A stretch of DNA of 64,000 bases from Piper betle (Eukaryota > Streptophyta > Magnoliopsida > Piperales > Piperaceae): NCBI GenBank assembly GCA_033002965.1, contig JAURVB010012305.1, positions 41,666 through 105,665 on the forward strand, in the 5' to 3' direction. Position 1 is the first letter of the stretch. Each line of letters begins with the position of its first letter. Positions 11,425 through 22,804 of this stretch are shown one piece after another. Both the position numbers and the translations under genes were made by a program. The notes beneath the pieces are model-generated. The model did no database searches. It saw only the letters and a program-made list of their open reading frames with translations, and had not been told where the DNA came from.

Positions 11425-11750
11425 AAGTCATTTCTTTAAAATGGGTACACCGGAAGTTAAAGATCTATAGTCCATTCACACTTATAAACAGGATCTTCTC
11501 CCAGTAGGTATTAGATGTGGACTAAGTTGAGGGATCTCACAATCCACCCACCTTAGGAAATTTCGTCCCCGAAATGCCTATTCTTGGCCAGTTGCTAGCC
11601 CCAGTCCACGACCTTTCTGGCCCGTGACCGGCAGCCTAGCCAACGTTCCTAATCCAGCCCACCATCTAACACGGAACAAGGTCGGCTCTGATACCATCTG
11701 TAACGACCCAGCCCAAAGTGCAACGTAATGGGCTAAGTCATTTCTTTAAA
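11420..11750 (-). mobile_element. T1 TRIM unit, minus orientation
   Basis: It comprises a partial LTR (11420-11541, edge TCTCACA), a 157-bp interior (11542-11698) with one copy of the 71-bp unit, a primer site at 11696-11685, and 52 bp of a second LTR (11699-11750). The interior carries the GGGACGAAAT motif near its 3' end, next to the G-rich tract before the LTR. It forms the left arm of a large hairpin with 11823-12153. Confidence 0.88.
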
Positions 11751-12185
11751 AATACCTACTGGGAGAAGATCCTGCTTATAAGTGGGAATGGACTAGAGAT
11801 CTTTAACTTCCGAGGTACCCATTTTAAAGAAATGACTTAGCCCATTACGTTGCACTTTGGGCTGGGTCGTTACAAATGGTATCAGAGCCGACCTGGTTCC
11901 GTGTTAGATGGTGGGCTGGATTAGAAACGTTGGCTAGGCTGCCGGTCACGGGCCAGAATGGTCGTGGGCTGGGGCTAGCAACGGGCCAAGAATAGGCATT
12001 TCAGGGACGAAATTCCCTAAGGTGGGTGGATTGTGAGATCCCTCAACTTAGTCCCACATCTAATACCTACTGGGAGAAGATCCTGTTTATAAGTGAGAAT
12101 GGACTAGAGATCTTTAACTTTTGGGGTACCCATTTTAAAGAAATGACTTAGCCCATTACGTTGCACTTTGGGCTGGGTTGTTACA
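11751..12185 (+). mobile_element. T1 TRIM unit, plus orientation, 1-copy interior
   Basis: Contains a 5'-truncated LTR (11751-11874), primer site TGGTATCAGAGC at 11877-11888, a 157-bp interior (11875-12031) and a complete 154-bp LTR (12032-12185; TGTGAGATCCC to GGTTGTTACA). The truncated start abuts the minus-strand unit at 11750/11751 with only AA in common. No open frame; it would be mobilised in trans. Confidence 0.9.
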
Positions 12186-12567
12186 AATGGTATTAGAGCC
12201 GACCTGGTTCCGTGTTAGATGGTGGGATGGACTAGGGACGTTGGCTAGGCTGCCAGTCACGGGCCAAAAAGGTCGTGGGCTGGGGTTAGCAACGGGCCAA
12301 GACTAGAAACGTTGGCTAGGCCGCAGTCCACGGGCCAGAAAGGACGTGGGTTGGGGCTAGCAACGGGCCAAGAATAGGCATTTCGGGGACGAAATTTCCT
12401 AAGGTGGGTGGATTGTGAGATCCCTCAACTTAGTCCCACATCTAATACCTACTGGGAGAAGATCCTGTTTATAAGTGGGAATGGACTAGAGATCTTTAAC
12501 TTTCAGGGTACCCATTTTAAAGAAATGACTTAGCCCATTACGTTGCACTTTGGGCTGGGTTGTTACA
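12186..12567 (+). mobile_element. T1 TRIM interior with two 71-bp units plus LTR
   Basis: The LTR at 12032-12185 is shared with the preceding unit, giving an LTR-interior-LTR-interior-LTR array. The 228-bp interior (12186-12413) has a primer site with one change (TGGTATTAGAGC) and two 71-bp units beginning near ACTAGGGACGTTGG. The final LTR is 12414-12567, 154 bp. Flanks of the whole cluster (AGGTT left, TTAAT right) do not form a target duplication. Confidence 0.9.
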
Positions 12568-12905
12568 TTAATTGTGTTTTAAACGTATACAATGATAGAA
12601 CATGCATCGGTGGCATTTCATTGGATACCTCCGGTGTCGGGCTATTTAGTTGTGTTTTCTACACATGTTTAATAAAACTACAAGGATGAGATCTCTTGTT
12701 AGTCTTCGAACTAAAGCTCCAGAAATATATGATATAAGCATTTTCCCTAAACCGATTATATAAATACATGCATTTTTATGGATTTCACAAATTAGAGAGT
12801 GAGAGTATGGAGATATGTATAGACCGTAATGGTACTCCTTCAAACCTTGAGCTAGTGCGAAGTATGAGGGTACTGTGTAATGCAACACATTTTAGAATTG
12901 TGTGT
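12568..12905 (+). mobile_element. G4 LTR fragment, plus orientation (right of TRIM cluster)
   Basis: Continues the G4 LTR of 10733-11281. Its sequence around TAAAACTACAAGGATGAGATC is the reverse complement of the minus-oriented LTR near 13190-13240. Together the two pieces form the left arm of an inverted LTR pair. Confidence 0.65.
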
Positions 12906-13019
12906 AGCACCCATATTTAACAGTGTCTAGTTTAAGCTTGGCGCAATTATTTTCTTTCTTACTTTTGTTTATAATTAATGCGTTTTGATGCACATTTCAA
13001 AGTTGATGCATATTTAACG
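12906..13019. other. Spacer between inverted G4 LTRs
   Basis: About 115 bp of AT-rich sequence at the centre of the inverted G4 pair. It holds two direct copies of a short ATATTTAACR word. No gene or element end was recognised. Confidence 0.4.
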
Positions 13020-14402
13020 CAGTACCATCATACACCGCACTACCTCATCATTTGAAGGAGTACTAGTGTGATTCATACATATCACCATATTGCTCACTCT
13101 CTTATTCGTGAAATCTATAAAAATGCATGTACTTATATAATAGGCTTAGGAGAAGGCTTATATCATAAATTTTTGTAGCTTAAGTTTGAAAACCAACAAG
13201 AGATCTCATCCTTGTAGTTTTATTAAAAATGCGTAAAAAACACAGCTTAATGGGCCGACTAGGAGGGATACAATAAAATGCCACTAATGCTTGTCCTGTG
13301 TATAAAACACAATTAAACTCGACACTCAAGAAGTCAAGTAGAGAGAGAGAGAGAGAGTCCTACAGACTTGTGGTCTAAGCTCCAAACATATCTGCACAAC
13401 TACGGCGAGCTCGGACTCTGGAACTTATATCGGAACCCACCACAAAGTAAAATACTAACATCCCTATATGATGCATGCTTGTGGTGTGTGATCATATCAT
13501 CAATACATCCTAATAAAAACACTATACTAAATAAACATACCGCAAAACACACAACACGTAAATCAAGACATAATAAAGACAATAACTAATACCAACTAAT
13601 AAATAAATAAATACATACAATCATGAATAAATAGATAGATATAAATACATAAAAACAATTAATACTCTAATCACAAAATAATAATATCGTATAGTATATA
13701 CGGAAATGGCAAAAACACAAGTAAATATTATATATACTCGGTGTTAGTAATCATATAAATAATTAAACAAATAAATACATAATTATTCTATAAATAAATA
13801 AATAAATCAATAAATAATTATTTATATTAATTAAGCATGAATAATACTAAGATCATAGTCATCATTACAGAGTAGGTAATTAAATATAATTAAATAATAA
13901 CATACATGCGAACATACAAATAGATGTCGCAGCTGGCGGACACTGTCGCGGGCTGGTGGGTAAAATGTAGCCAGCGGCGATCACAGCCATGGATGTCGTC
14001 GTGGGTTGTCATAAAATGCAGATCTCTGTGGGAGGGACCGTGTGGGTGGTCGGGTTGGCCGAAGATGCCTTGTTGTCACTGGAAAAACACCCAAACGGTG
14101 GCGGCGGAGATAATGAATAATGATAAAATTCGTCGCCGATGGCAAATGCGGTGGTCGTGGTGGTTGTGAGTGGTACAAATGTATAGCTGGCTGTGAGTCG
14201 GCCATGGCTGTACTGAATGGGTGGCCGGAGGAGGACCGTGGTCTCAGCCGGTGGCGAGCCAAAGTGGATGGGCAGTACTGGTGTAAAAGTTTGAAAATCA
14301 TGAAAAATCTGTTCGGTGGTAGAGAGGGTTGAGTGGATGGCCCAGATCTTGCCACATGGCACGATCCGGAACTAGAACAACTCATTGCCTATTGGGGCCC
14401 AC
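13020..14402 (-). mobile_element. G4 3' LTR, distal part
   Basis: Minus-oriented LTR collinear with 24310-26250. It includes an AT-rich middle (13580-13920) and a GC-rich segment around 13924-14370 that gives long meaningless frames on both strands. A (GA)n run lies at 13340-13357. It is interrupted at 14402 by the solo LTR at 14403-15559 and resumes at 15565. Confidence 0.75.
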
Positions 14403-15559
14403 TGTTCGAATGATTTTAGTGACATGCAAGTATACACGGTCGAAACAAGTAATATAATGATAAATTAGAGTATCGTTCCCATAGAGAGATGAATTTCCTT
14501 AAATTAATTAAACAAAATAAAATTAAGAACAAAACAAACATAATTGACTTAACTAAATCTAAATAATAACTTTAATTAAAAGAAGAAGTTAAAATGATAA
14601 AATTCGTTCTAGAGTTGAATTTCCCTTAAGATGAATTTAATCTTCATTAAATCTTCCTCTTATCTTTTATTCCCTAAGATTGTCGATCTAGGATAATTAT
14701 ATGACATGGTGGCTCCCGCTCCTTCATGCTTCTATTATTTTGCCTCAATTTCTATCTCCCTGTGATAATTGATTAATAAACAAAATAATGCATTAAGAAT
14801 TGCCTTACAATCGCATACGGTGTTGTGTATCTTCCGACGACAACAACAAACAAGTCAAAAGACTTGTCGTATGATGAATTATCAATGACTAATCTAATTA
14901 ATTTCTCCTGAAATCTAATTAAACCTCATGATCTAAGAAATAGGTGATCAATCTATTCTTAGCATTAAGGACATGACAATTTAAACAATCCGATTGAATA
15001 AAAGAATAAGAGGTTGAAATGAATTCAATTAAATCATCTTAAGTTCCATTCTTCTCTAGAACGAAATAAAAGACTACTCCATAATAAAAATAGAAAACAA
15101 TATAAAGGAAAAACTAATTTTTATTATGAAAGAGAAAGAAATTACAAAAACTAAAACTACTTGTTCTACTACACTCCGAAGCCAAGAGATGAGATATGAT
15201 CAACAACAAATGACCACCCCTTTATATAGAAGTGGAGATACAAGAATTCGAAGAGAGTGTTCACAAATCGACGTAGTCTAATTAATTATAATGTCCCTTC
15301 AAGTTTCCAACTGTTTGACTCCATTGAACATTATAAATTGTAGCCAATGGGTGGGGCCAAGTGTCATGACCAATCAAGTCTGAAGCTTAATTTATTCATC
15401 TTTTTCTGCATTGAAATACCAAAATTAAGTATATCTAATAAAATATTAATTAACTAGAATATAATGAAAAATATCACTAAATTAATAATGTTTATACCCG
15501 AGAAGTACAAAATCATATTAAAAACATGGGTAAATATTATATATTTTAAACACTTAACA
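14403..15559 (-). mobile_element. Unassigned solo LTR, 1157 bp, TSD CCCAC
   Basis: Bounded by TG...CA ends (TGTTCGAATG and ACTTAACA on plus) and flanked by a perfect 5-bp duplication CCCAC at 14398-14402 and 15560-15564. Joining the flanks restores the GGGGCCCACCTATGGG sequence seen intact in the G4 LTR near 19385. Orientation is minus, inferred from a good TATA box. No interior remains, so it is a product of LTR-LTR recombination. It resembles none of G1-G4. Confidence 0.9.
15221..15230 (-). promoter_or_regulatory. TATA box of the solo LTR
   Basis: TCTATATAAA on the minus strand, followed by GGGGTGG and then a TTGTTGTTGATC leader-like stretch. It is placed about 340 bp into the LTR, as expected for a U3 promoter. 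Confidence 0.55.
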
Positions 15560-16086
15560 CCCACCTATGGGTATATGCAATGTACATATGGACAGAAAGC
15601 TCGGATCGAGACCGTCCAGTGTCAAAACAGACTCAAGTCCTAAAAGTGACTCTATAGGCAGGAATCGAGGAAAAAAGGCTAAATGGGCCTCTAACCCTGA
15701 ACTCGTTCAAGCTGGGCCCACAAGGGCAACATCTAGTGATCCAAAATTCCTGTACTGCATGCAAATGAATGACCTCGAAAATCCCAAATGAATACTAAAT
15801 GCTGTAACGTCCTAGATCTAGGCCAAAAATTCTGGCCGACTCATAAAAATCAAATGTATAGCTCATGTATACACCGATAACTCATGCTCTACTTTATCAT
15901 ATATAAAACTATCATATTCATGCCTGACATACTCAACCTCTATAACATGCTCATATGGCCATGTGGGCCTCATACTCATATTCTTAATATTGTTCTGGCT
16001 CGAGCTTGCTCGAATTTACTTGAGGCTGCCTGAAGTGGACAAAACTAAAATCGGGTAAAATCCTAAGCCAAAACTCTTGTTTTACA
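15560..16086 (-). mobile_element. G4 3' LTR, proximal part
   Basis: LTR start on minus at 16086 (TGTAAAACAAGAG), matching 19911 and, on plus, 62190. It includes a conserved block around TCTATAGGCAGGAATC. The purine-rich stretch just outside (AGGAGAGGT at 16095-16087 on minus) marks the 3' end of the interior. Confidence 0.8.
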
Positions 16087-19000
16087 ACCTCTCCTCATAA
16101 AAGTTCCGTCATTAGAATTTCTTACATCGACTACGATTGGAGGACTCAACTAAAGGTGCCATCTTGCTAACAAACTGGGAGGTCTCCCTCAAAAGCTAGC
16201 CTGCACACGTTCCAAATGTACCAACATGAATCTATATCTCTAAATGCTAACGAAGCTCACTAGCTCCTTACTAATCTGGCTAGACGGACTACAGGTGCTT
16301 GAATCATGTGACAAAGCATGTCATTCATATGAGGATCATCTATCTACACTAATCATACATGTCTAAGAATCTCACTGGATTGACCATGCATGCTCAAATT
16401 ATCTCACTGGACTGACCATGCATGCTCAAGTCATCCCGCTAAACTAACTCCTAGGGTCACTACAAACTATGGAGACTAAAATGCAATGACCTCTGCAGGA
16501 AAAACCTAGGTTCACCCCTAAGGGTCTATTGGGTGGTGAAGTAGGTACTCTAAAATACTACAAGGTGCTAGTTGAAGCTACATCAGGAAAAACTAGCTTG
16601 ATGCGAGGTATGCAGCCAAATATCTACCCAAGTCTCCTGATCTTCATCAATGTTACAAGTCAACTATGTGTAACCTCAGGGCACTCTACTCTATGTCCTA
16701 CATCTATATTCAGATGTCGTGCGAGTCCTACTAGCCTATGGTGTACTGTAGTACCAAGTAAAAGTATATGCTAATGAGTTCTATGGTTTACTATCACCAG
16801 TCTAGGTTAAACACTGAAGTGTCTTTGGAAAAGGAACCAAACTACTCACTAGGTTCTAGCTAACTCGGTCCCAAGTCAAATGTCTCGCTCTATTCCTTAA
16901 TGGAACAAGGGCAGCTACTATAACTCTACTGTGTACTATGGCTCTTATAACTATCTATACAACCACTAACTACTGCTAAAGAAGACTCTCTATTGTGGAA
17001 TGAAGGTGATACACCTATATATGGACAGTGTGTCTCAAGGAGTATGAAAACATACTCTACATGGACTTGTGGAGTCTGCATCTGGTCTATGGCATGTGCG
17101 CTTGTCAATGTCTGCTCATCTAAACCATCTGAAAAACATATAGTATGACTAATATATCTAGAAGGGTGAGTGTAAAATACTTGTTTGAAGGCTTGGCTCT
17201 ATCTAACATCTATGGTCACATGAAAGGAGACTGGTTTCTAATGAAAAACTTGTCTCACTCCTTGGGGACTCTGACTAGGTGTCTCATCTTCACAAGGTTT
17301 CCCATTAAGTGTGCTAGGAGAGTACACTAAGTCTGAAGAAAAATTCTACTGGGTATGTATATCACTCTATGTGTGGTGGTGTGAGGATCTCTATACGAGT
17401 CATAAATGTAATGGAAAAACTCTATATAGGATATTGGGTGACTCAAAAAAATATGGGTAGGTCCATGGACATGTCTTTAATATCATCATGATTGGACTCT
17501 GTCATAGGTGGCCAACTTATGGAATAGCCAATCAATGATTAGACTAAGAGACGGTTCCTAAGTGGCTCTAGTTCAATCAACTAACAGTAGCATGTGTTTC
17601 TCAATACCGTGCTAGTCATGCACTTCTAAACGGATGGGGTTCAAATGACCCAAAGAACCACTATCTCTCCTCGAGTTTATGGGGACTCATAGAGAGGTTT
17701 GACACGTGTCTCATCTACTCTTTAGTGATGTGTCACCTGCCATCCCGTACCAATTTGTAGCACTAATCTTCACTCACATGACCACTATCGTTGTGGCAGA
17801 CTCTCAAGTAAAGCTATCAATTAAGATGAACATACACTGGTGTCCTTCTATCTGGTTAGCACGATTTGGTCTAGTTGAAGTCCCTAACTGCGTCACCCCC
17901 AAGCTTGGGGGAAGGTGTCTCATCGAGATGGGTATGCTATCAGCTACATGCACTGTAAGTCCTAAACAGTATCATGAAGGTACCTCTTATACTCAGGTCC
18001 AAGGCTAAATCCTATGTCTCAGGGTAAGAACCTAATTGTACTGGCGAAGCACAAGGAAAACATTGTCTCCCTAATGGACATACCCTCACTAAACCCATCA
18101 TCTATACGAAAATTATAATACGAGTCAAACTCCTTTTAATGGTTGGAGTCATTTTGCATGTCTTACCATTTACATTATTTGTATAACCCTGGCTATAAGT
18201 CATACATCTGCTATCATGCTAACTAAACAATATGACCACTGTAGTCATCCCATCTGGATATCATACTATCATGTTCTCTAAATCTATCCATGCACATCCT
18301 TTTGATGACTGTCATTAACGTTGTCGGATGATACCTATAAGACTGTCACTAACACTATCTTGCAATACACATCTGACCTAAGAATGTCAGGTCAAGGCGA
18401 TGGTATGCAAGATGGCTAGTAAAGTCAATCATGTGCCATCACATCCAAATAATTTTAGTACACCTAACTTTTCTCTTCCCGGATGATGTTACCGTAGCTA
18501 TATCTTATCCTCAATCTCTAACCCAACTCTATTCTCAATGCTGTGACATGAGGTCTCTGTACAAAGCTAAGAAAATCCTTAAGTAGTTGCCCTCCTGTAG
18601 GGTGAGTTAACTACTTGACCCTTACTTCCACTACAACTACTCACTCAGTCTACGATAGTGCAATATACGGACTGTGGTTGTATATCATGGACGGTAGTAG
18701 TGCACATTCAGTCGGTGGTAGTGCATCACTAGATGATAGTTGTGCTATTCGAATGGTGGTTGTGTAGCTCGGACGGCGGTTGTGCTACTCGGACGGCAAT
18801 TGTGCAACTCGAACGGTGGTTGTGCTACTCGGACGGCGGTTGTGCTATCCAAGTGCTGAAGTCTGATCCTAATCATGGACGTCGTGAACCCATTATTATC
18901 TCCGGCATGTCTTCCTCCATGTGTTTGTCTCATCAAAGGTAATTGCTACAACCCGACTTACGCTATCTAACCATACGTATCTGATCTGGAGGGGTTAGGA

Positions 19001-19230
19001 TCATAGTGATGACACATCCAATGGTGATCCAATACTGAGCTTACATGTATCTCCTAAAATTTTGGGTGATTGCTCTTATAAACACTGACTAGTTCTCAAT
19101 AGCCATCACTGATCTAGCCCTAGTAGATCAAGTGAGATCCGGTCAACCATCTAAATCCTCATTCAAAGGAAATCTCACTCATTCTCAATGTCTTCATACC
19201 TCTATCTGTTAAAGAGTGGTCAAAAAAACT
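16087..19230 (-). mobile_element. G4 interior, about 3.1 kb without pol
   Basis: Lies between the 3' LTR start (16086) and a truncated 5' LTR (19231-19911). No frame above about 100 codons exists, and no Gag, protease, RT, RNase H or integrase motif was found on either strand. A primer site was not found because the LTR/interior junction on the right is deleted. It behaves like a large non-autonomous derivative (LARD-like). Confidence 0.55.
18660..18862. repeat. 20-bp minisatellite in the G4 interior
   Basis: Five to six clear head-to-tail 20-bp units (type TTGTGCTACTCGGACGGCGG) from about 18740 to 18860, with more degenerate units upstream to about 18660. Because 20 is not a multiple of three, the open frames across it are not conserved repeat proteins. 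Confidence 0.85.
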
Positions 19231-19911
19231 AGAATTGGTGTAAAAGTTTGAAGTGGTGGCAGTGATAATGGTGTAAAAGTTTGAAAATCATGAAAAATCC
19301 ATTGGGTGGAAGATAGGGTTGAGTGGATGGCCCGGATCTTGCCACATAGCACAATTTGGAACTCCGACAACTCATTGTCTGGTGGGGCCCACCTATGGGT
19401 ATATGCATTATACAAATGGACGAAAAGTTCGGATCGAGACCGTCCAAAGTCAAAATTGACTCGAGTCCTAAAAGTGACTCTATAGGCAGGAATCAAGGAA
19501 AAAGGCTAAATGGGCCTCAAACCTTGAACTCGATGAAGCTGGGCCCACAGGGGCAAAATCCACTTATCCAAAATTCCTATGCTGCATGCAAATGAAATAC
19601 CTAGAAAATCACTAATGAATACTAAATGCTGCAACGGCCTAGATCTAGGCCTAACATTTTGGCTAATTCATAAAAATCAATTGTATACCTTATGTATACA
19701 CCAAAAACTCATGCTCTATTGTATCATATCTGAAACTATTGTATTCATGTCTAGCATGCTCAACCTCTAAAATATGCTATATGGCCAGCTGAGCATCATA
19801 CTCATATTCTTAAAATTGTTCTGGCTCGAGCTCGCTCGAATCCACTTGAGGCTGCCCGAACTAGAGAAAACTAAAATCGGGTAAAACCCTAAGCCGAACT
19901 CGGGTTTTACA
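19231..19911 (-). mobile_element. G4 5' LTR fragment
   Basis: Starts on minus at 19911 (TGTAAAACCCGAG) and is collinear with 16086-15565 and 14397-14280. It is truncated in mid-LTR at about 19230, so the end of the LTR and the primer site are missing. It includes the uninterrupted version of the site where the solo LTR 14403-15559 landed. Confidence 0.75.
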
Positions 19912-21141
19912 AACTTGAAACATGGCTCGACTTGATGGTAACATTTCTGATTCGGTTCTTAGGTGAACTGAAAGCGGGTGTTACACTTTGGTAGGTTGAC
20001 ATGGTGCGTAAGGGTGGAGTTTTAGTTGAGAGTTGAAGATAAGGGAAGACTGTCTCCCTCACATTGTTAGTGGAAGATTTTCGGGATTGGGAGTTGTGTG
20101 TGTGATTTTACAGCCATTCATTATCACACTAATGATTGGTGTTTAATATAGTTATGTATGATTATGTTCTTTTCTATGAAAGTTTAATGTAGTGACTTCT
20201 TGAATACCACATATATTCTTCTATATAAAGGAAAATTATCTTGATAGTTTTTTAGCGCATTTGGCCCACAAAGGAGGGCTTTAGAGAAGTTAACTAAGTA
20301 GCTTTAGGGAAAATATTTTCTTTGGGTTGATTCCCCTCTAGCGTCTATTTTCTTACCCCTTAATATCATCTCTTGTTGGGGGCTTCTCCATATTCTCTCG
20401 CGTATAGGTACACCTCTCCTTTTCCTCATGGATGCATCTATAGTGCTTGTGCTCTTTTTGGTTTTGGGTTTGATTAATGGGTGATTAAATACTAATTAAT
20501 TCATAATGAATTCAATTTGACTTGAATTAAATCAAGTGATGATATTAGTAATAGTTGATCATGTGGTTAGTATCATGTGTTTATGGATGAAAGCATGCTT
20601 TATATTACTCTCATCTGTGCTCCAAGCACTTCATTGGCTCCGCTGTCATGGCCACAACCATCATCCACAAGGATCCGTTTGAAAGTCTAAGTTCTCCAAA
20701 GTAGGTCTCAAACTATGCCTAATGGAACTATGTAGGGCACACAATGGTCCAACTAATGTCCTAATTAACATTCAGTGTCTCCATAGTTCAACTCCCTATA
20801 TGTGTCATCTCTGATAACTCCATCTCACAATATAGACCATATCCCAAGGAAGGACTAACAATACAAAAGATGGACAAGTATTGCAATGTCCCCGATGCTC
20901 CAAGTACTCCTGGTCACTATTCATCTCAACTTCAACTGACTGAATATGTGAACCCTCTACGTAGTCCAATTCTCGGGCATAGTAAAAGGAAATACAACTC
21001 TCTAAACTTATCATAACTTGCCTGTGAGATCCATGTTGGCATCTACTGAAATGATAATCTCATATCCATCTCATAATTTTTATAAACACTCAAACATGCA
21101 TTTCTCTGATTTAGCTGAGCAAAATTTTAAAACACTAAGAC
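19912..21141. other. Unassigned stretch with a G2-like LTR fragment
   Basis: 20060-20260 resembles part of the G2 LTR (GGGATTGGGAGTTGTG and the ATATTCTTCTATATAAAGGA segment with its TATA-like element), on plus. The flanks 19912-20060 and 20260-21141 match nothing else I can see in the window and hold only short frames. Confidence 0.4.
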
Positions 21142-22345
21142 TATAAAACCCCGAAAATAATAATAATAATAATTAGGCTATTTTATTTAGGGTTTTATAA
21201 ATCTTAAAAAGAACCATAAATAATATTTAACTAAATATTATTTTTAAGAATCAATATTGACCTTTATCGTATCAGTACAATGATATTTATGAATGGTTTT
21301 AAATAAATTTTGTGTATTAAATTTTTGGGATTGGGAGTTGTGAGTGCGATTTAACATTCATTCACATTAAGTAAATAATAAGTTTTTGACTTTTCATTAT
21401 CAAACTAAATGTTGGTATTTAATATAATTATTTGTGATTACGTTCTTTTCTATAAAATTTATTGTAGTACCTTCTTGAATTCCATACATATTCTTCTATA
21501 TAAAGGAGAGTTCCGTTAATGTTAAATGAAACATCCTCTATATAGTTTGTGAGCACATTTGACTCACAAAGGGAAGGCTTTAGGATCGTGTGTCATAGTT
21601 GCGGGTTCCTAATCACAATACCATTTCCGTATAATTACTTGAAATGTTATAAATTTCGATTTGGAAGTCTTGATCAGCCTGAGACCACATTCAATCACCA
21701 TGCACCAAGCGCAACCGGGGTCAAAGAATTGGCTCAATCTGACACAGGGTAGCACCCTTAAAATTCTTAAAAGATTAAATACCTGCCCCCATGCCAAAAG
21801 GGGTGATAGGGCGCAGTTGCGCAAGATGGCTCATTATGTACTTGTGATACCGAGAGGGTGAGTCAATGGCAAATATCGGTAACTACAGGCCGAGGGCCAC
21901 GTAACATGTGTGCACATACAAAGGATTGTAGCTAGATGGGCGGCCACCCTCCTAGCATATGAAGAGCTCAGCATAGGCTCATAATCACTAAAAGACATAA
22001 TTCATATGTTGTGGAATATATTAATTGTTTCTTATAATTATACGACTTAGTGTTTTTTTCACTAACGCAGAATTACTTATGTAGGTATGAGCATGGAAGG
22101 ATGGGTAGAGTCTGGACATCTAGAGGACTCTCTATTATTGGACTATTCTTTTCTCGAGATTGTTTACATGGAAGTGGGATTTAGGTTTGGTTCATGGGGC
22201 TTAGATTATTCTGAGCATTTGTATATTAAATTTATTTTTATGAATTTATTTAAAAGTTTGGAAATTAATAGAAAATTAATTTATGGAACACTTAGTTTCA
22301 TATAGTAACACTTGGCTCGCGGCTTGGAAAGGGTAGGTCGTTATA
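21142..22345 (+). mobile_element. G2 element: 5' LTR, 1204 bp
   Basis: Begins TATAAAACCCC, a G-to-A change from the TGTAAAACCCC of its partner at 22805, and ends GGTCGTTATA, a C-to-T change from TTACA. It holds a TATA-like TTCTATATAAAGG at about 21492-21504. It also holds the G1/G2 shared block (about 21670-21750), a GTATAATT at 21629-21636, and a CTAAC...TAG|GT block ending at 22084. Confidence 0.85.
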
Positions 22346-22804
22346 GGTGGTATCAAAACTGTGTTTCCCATGTAACCATGCAAATCAATCCTTGTTGAAA
22401 CTCTAAGTGTCCACTATCCCAAGGGTAAATTTCTTTTATATAATTAATTTTTATTATTTTAGATGGTAAGTAATTAGGGGTGTGCCACTTCTGTGTCATG
22501 GTAGGTGCACATGATACTTAAACCAATGAGCGTATATGGGACGCCTTTACAATCGGAGGTGTTATCTAGGTTGTATGAGTGGTGTGGGACACCTATGCGA
22601 TATAGATAACAGTGTCATGGGTCAGTGTGCCCCACTTTAGCTATGCATATCAGTGGCAATGTTTAATCCAAAAAAAAACCAATTTCTCTCCATTATATTT
22701 TCGAGGATGAAAAATTGCCAAGCTCGGGAGATTGTAAAACAAAAATTTTTCTCCTTATGACCCTATTAAATTTTCGAGGACAAAAATTCCCAAGTTGGGG
22801 AGAT
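22346..22804 (+). mobile_element. G2 interior, 459 bp, non-coding
   Basis: Primer site at 22348-22359 reads TGGTATCAAAAC, two G-to-A changes from consensus. The interior ends with TTCGAGGACAAAAATTCCC and the polypurine tract CAAGTTGGGGAGAT. A second copy of that end, including an LTR-start-like TGTAAAAC, lies about 70 bp upstream (22702-22741). No open frame of note. The element is too small to encode anything and would move in trans. Confidence 0.8.

Noticed and set aside
11282..12567. T1 considered as a Cassandra-type TRIM with a 5S rRNA-derived promoter
   Set aside because: The 154-bp LTR shows no 5S rRNA internal promoter boxes; it has an ordinary TATA-like TTTATAAG.
18733..18942. Repeat-rich frame of 69 codons and its antisense partner
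   Set aside because: Built on a 20-bp minisatellite, so the codon phase changes from unit to unit.
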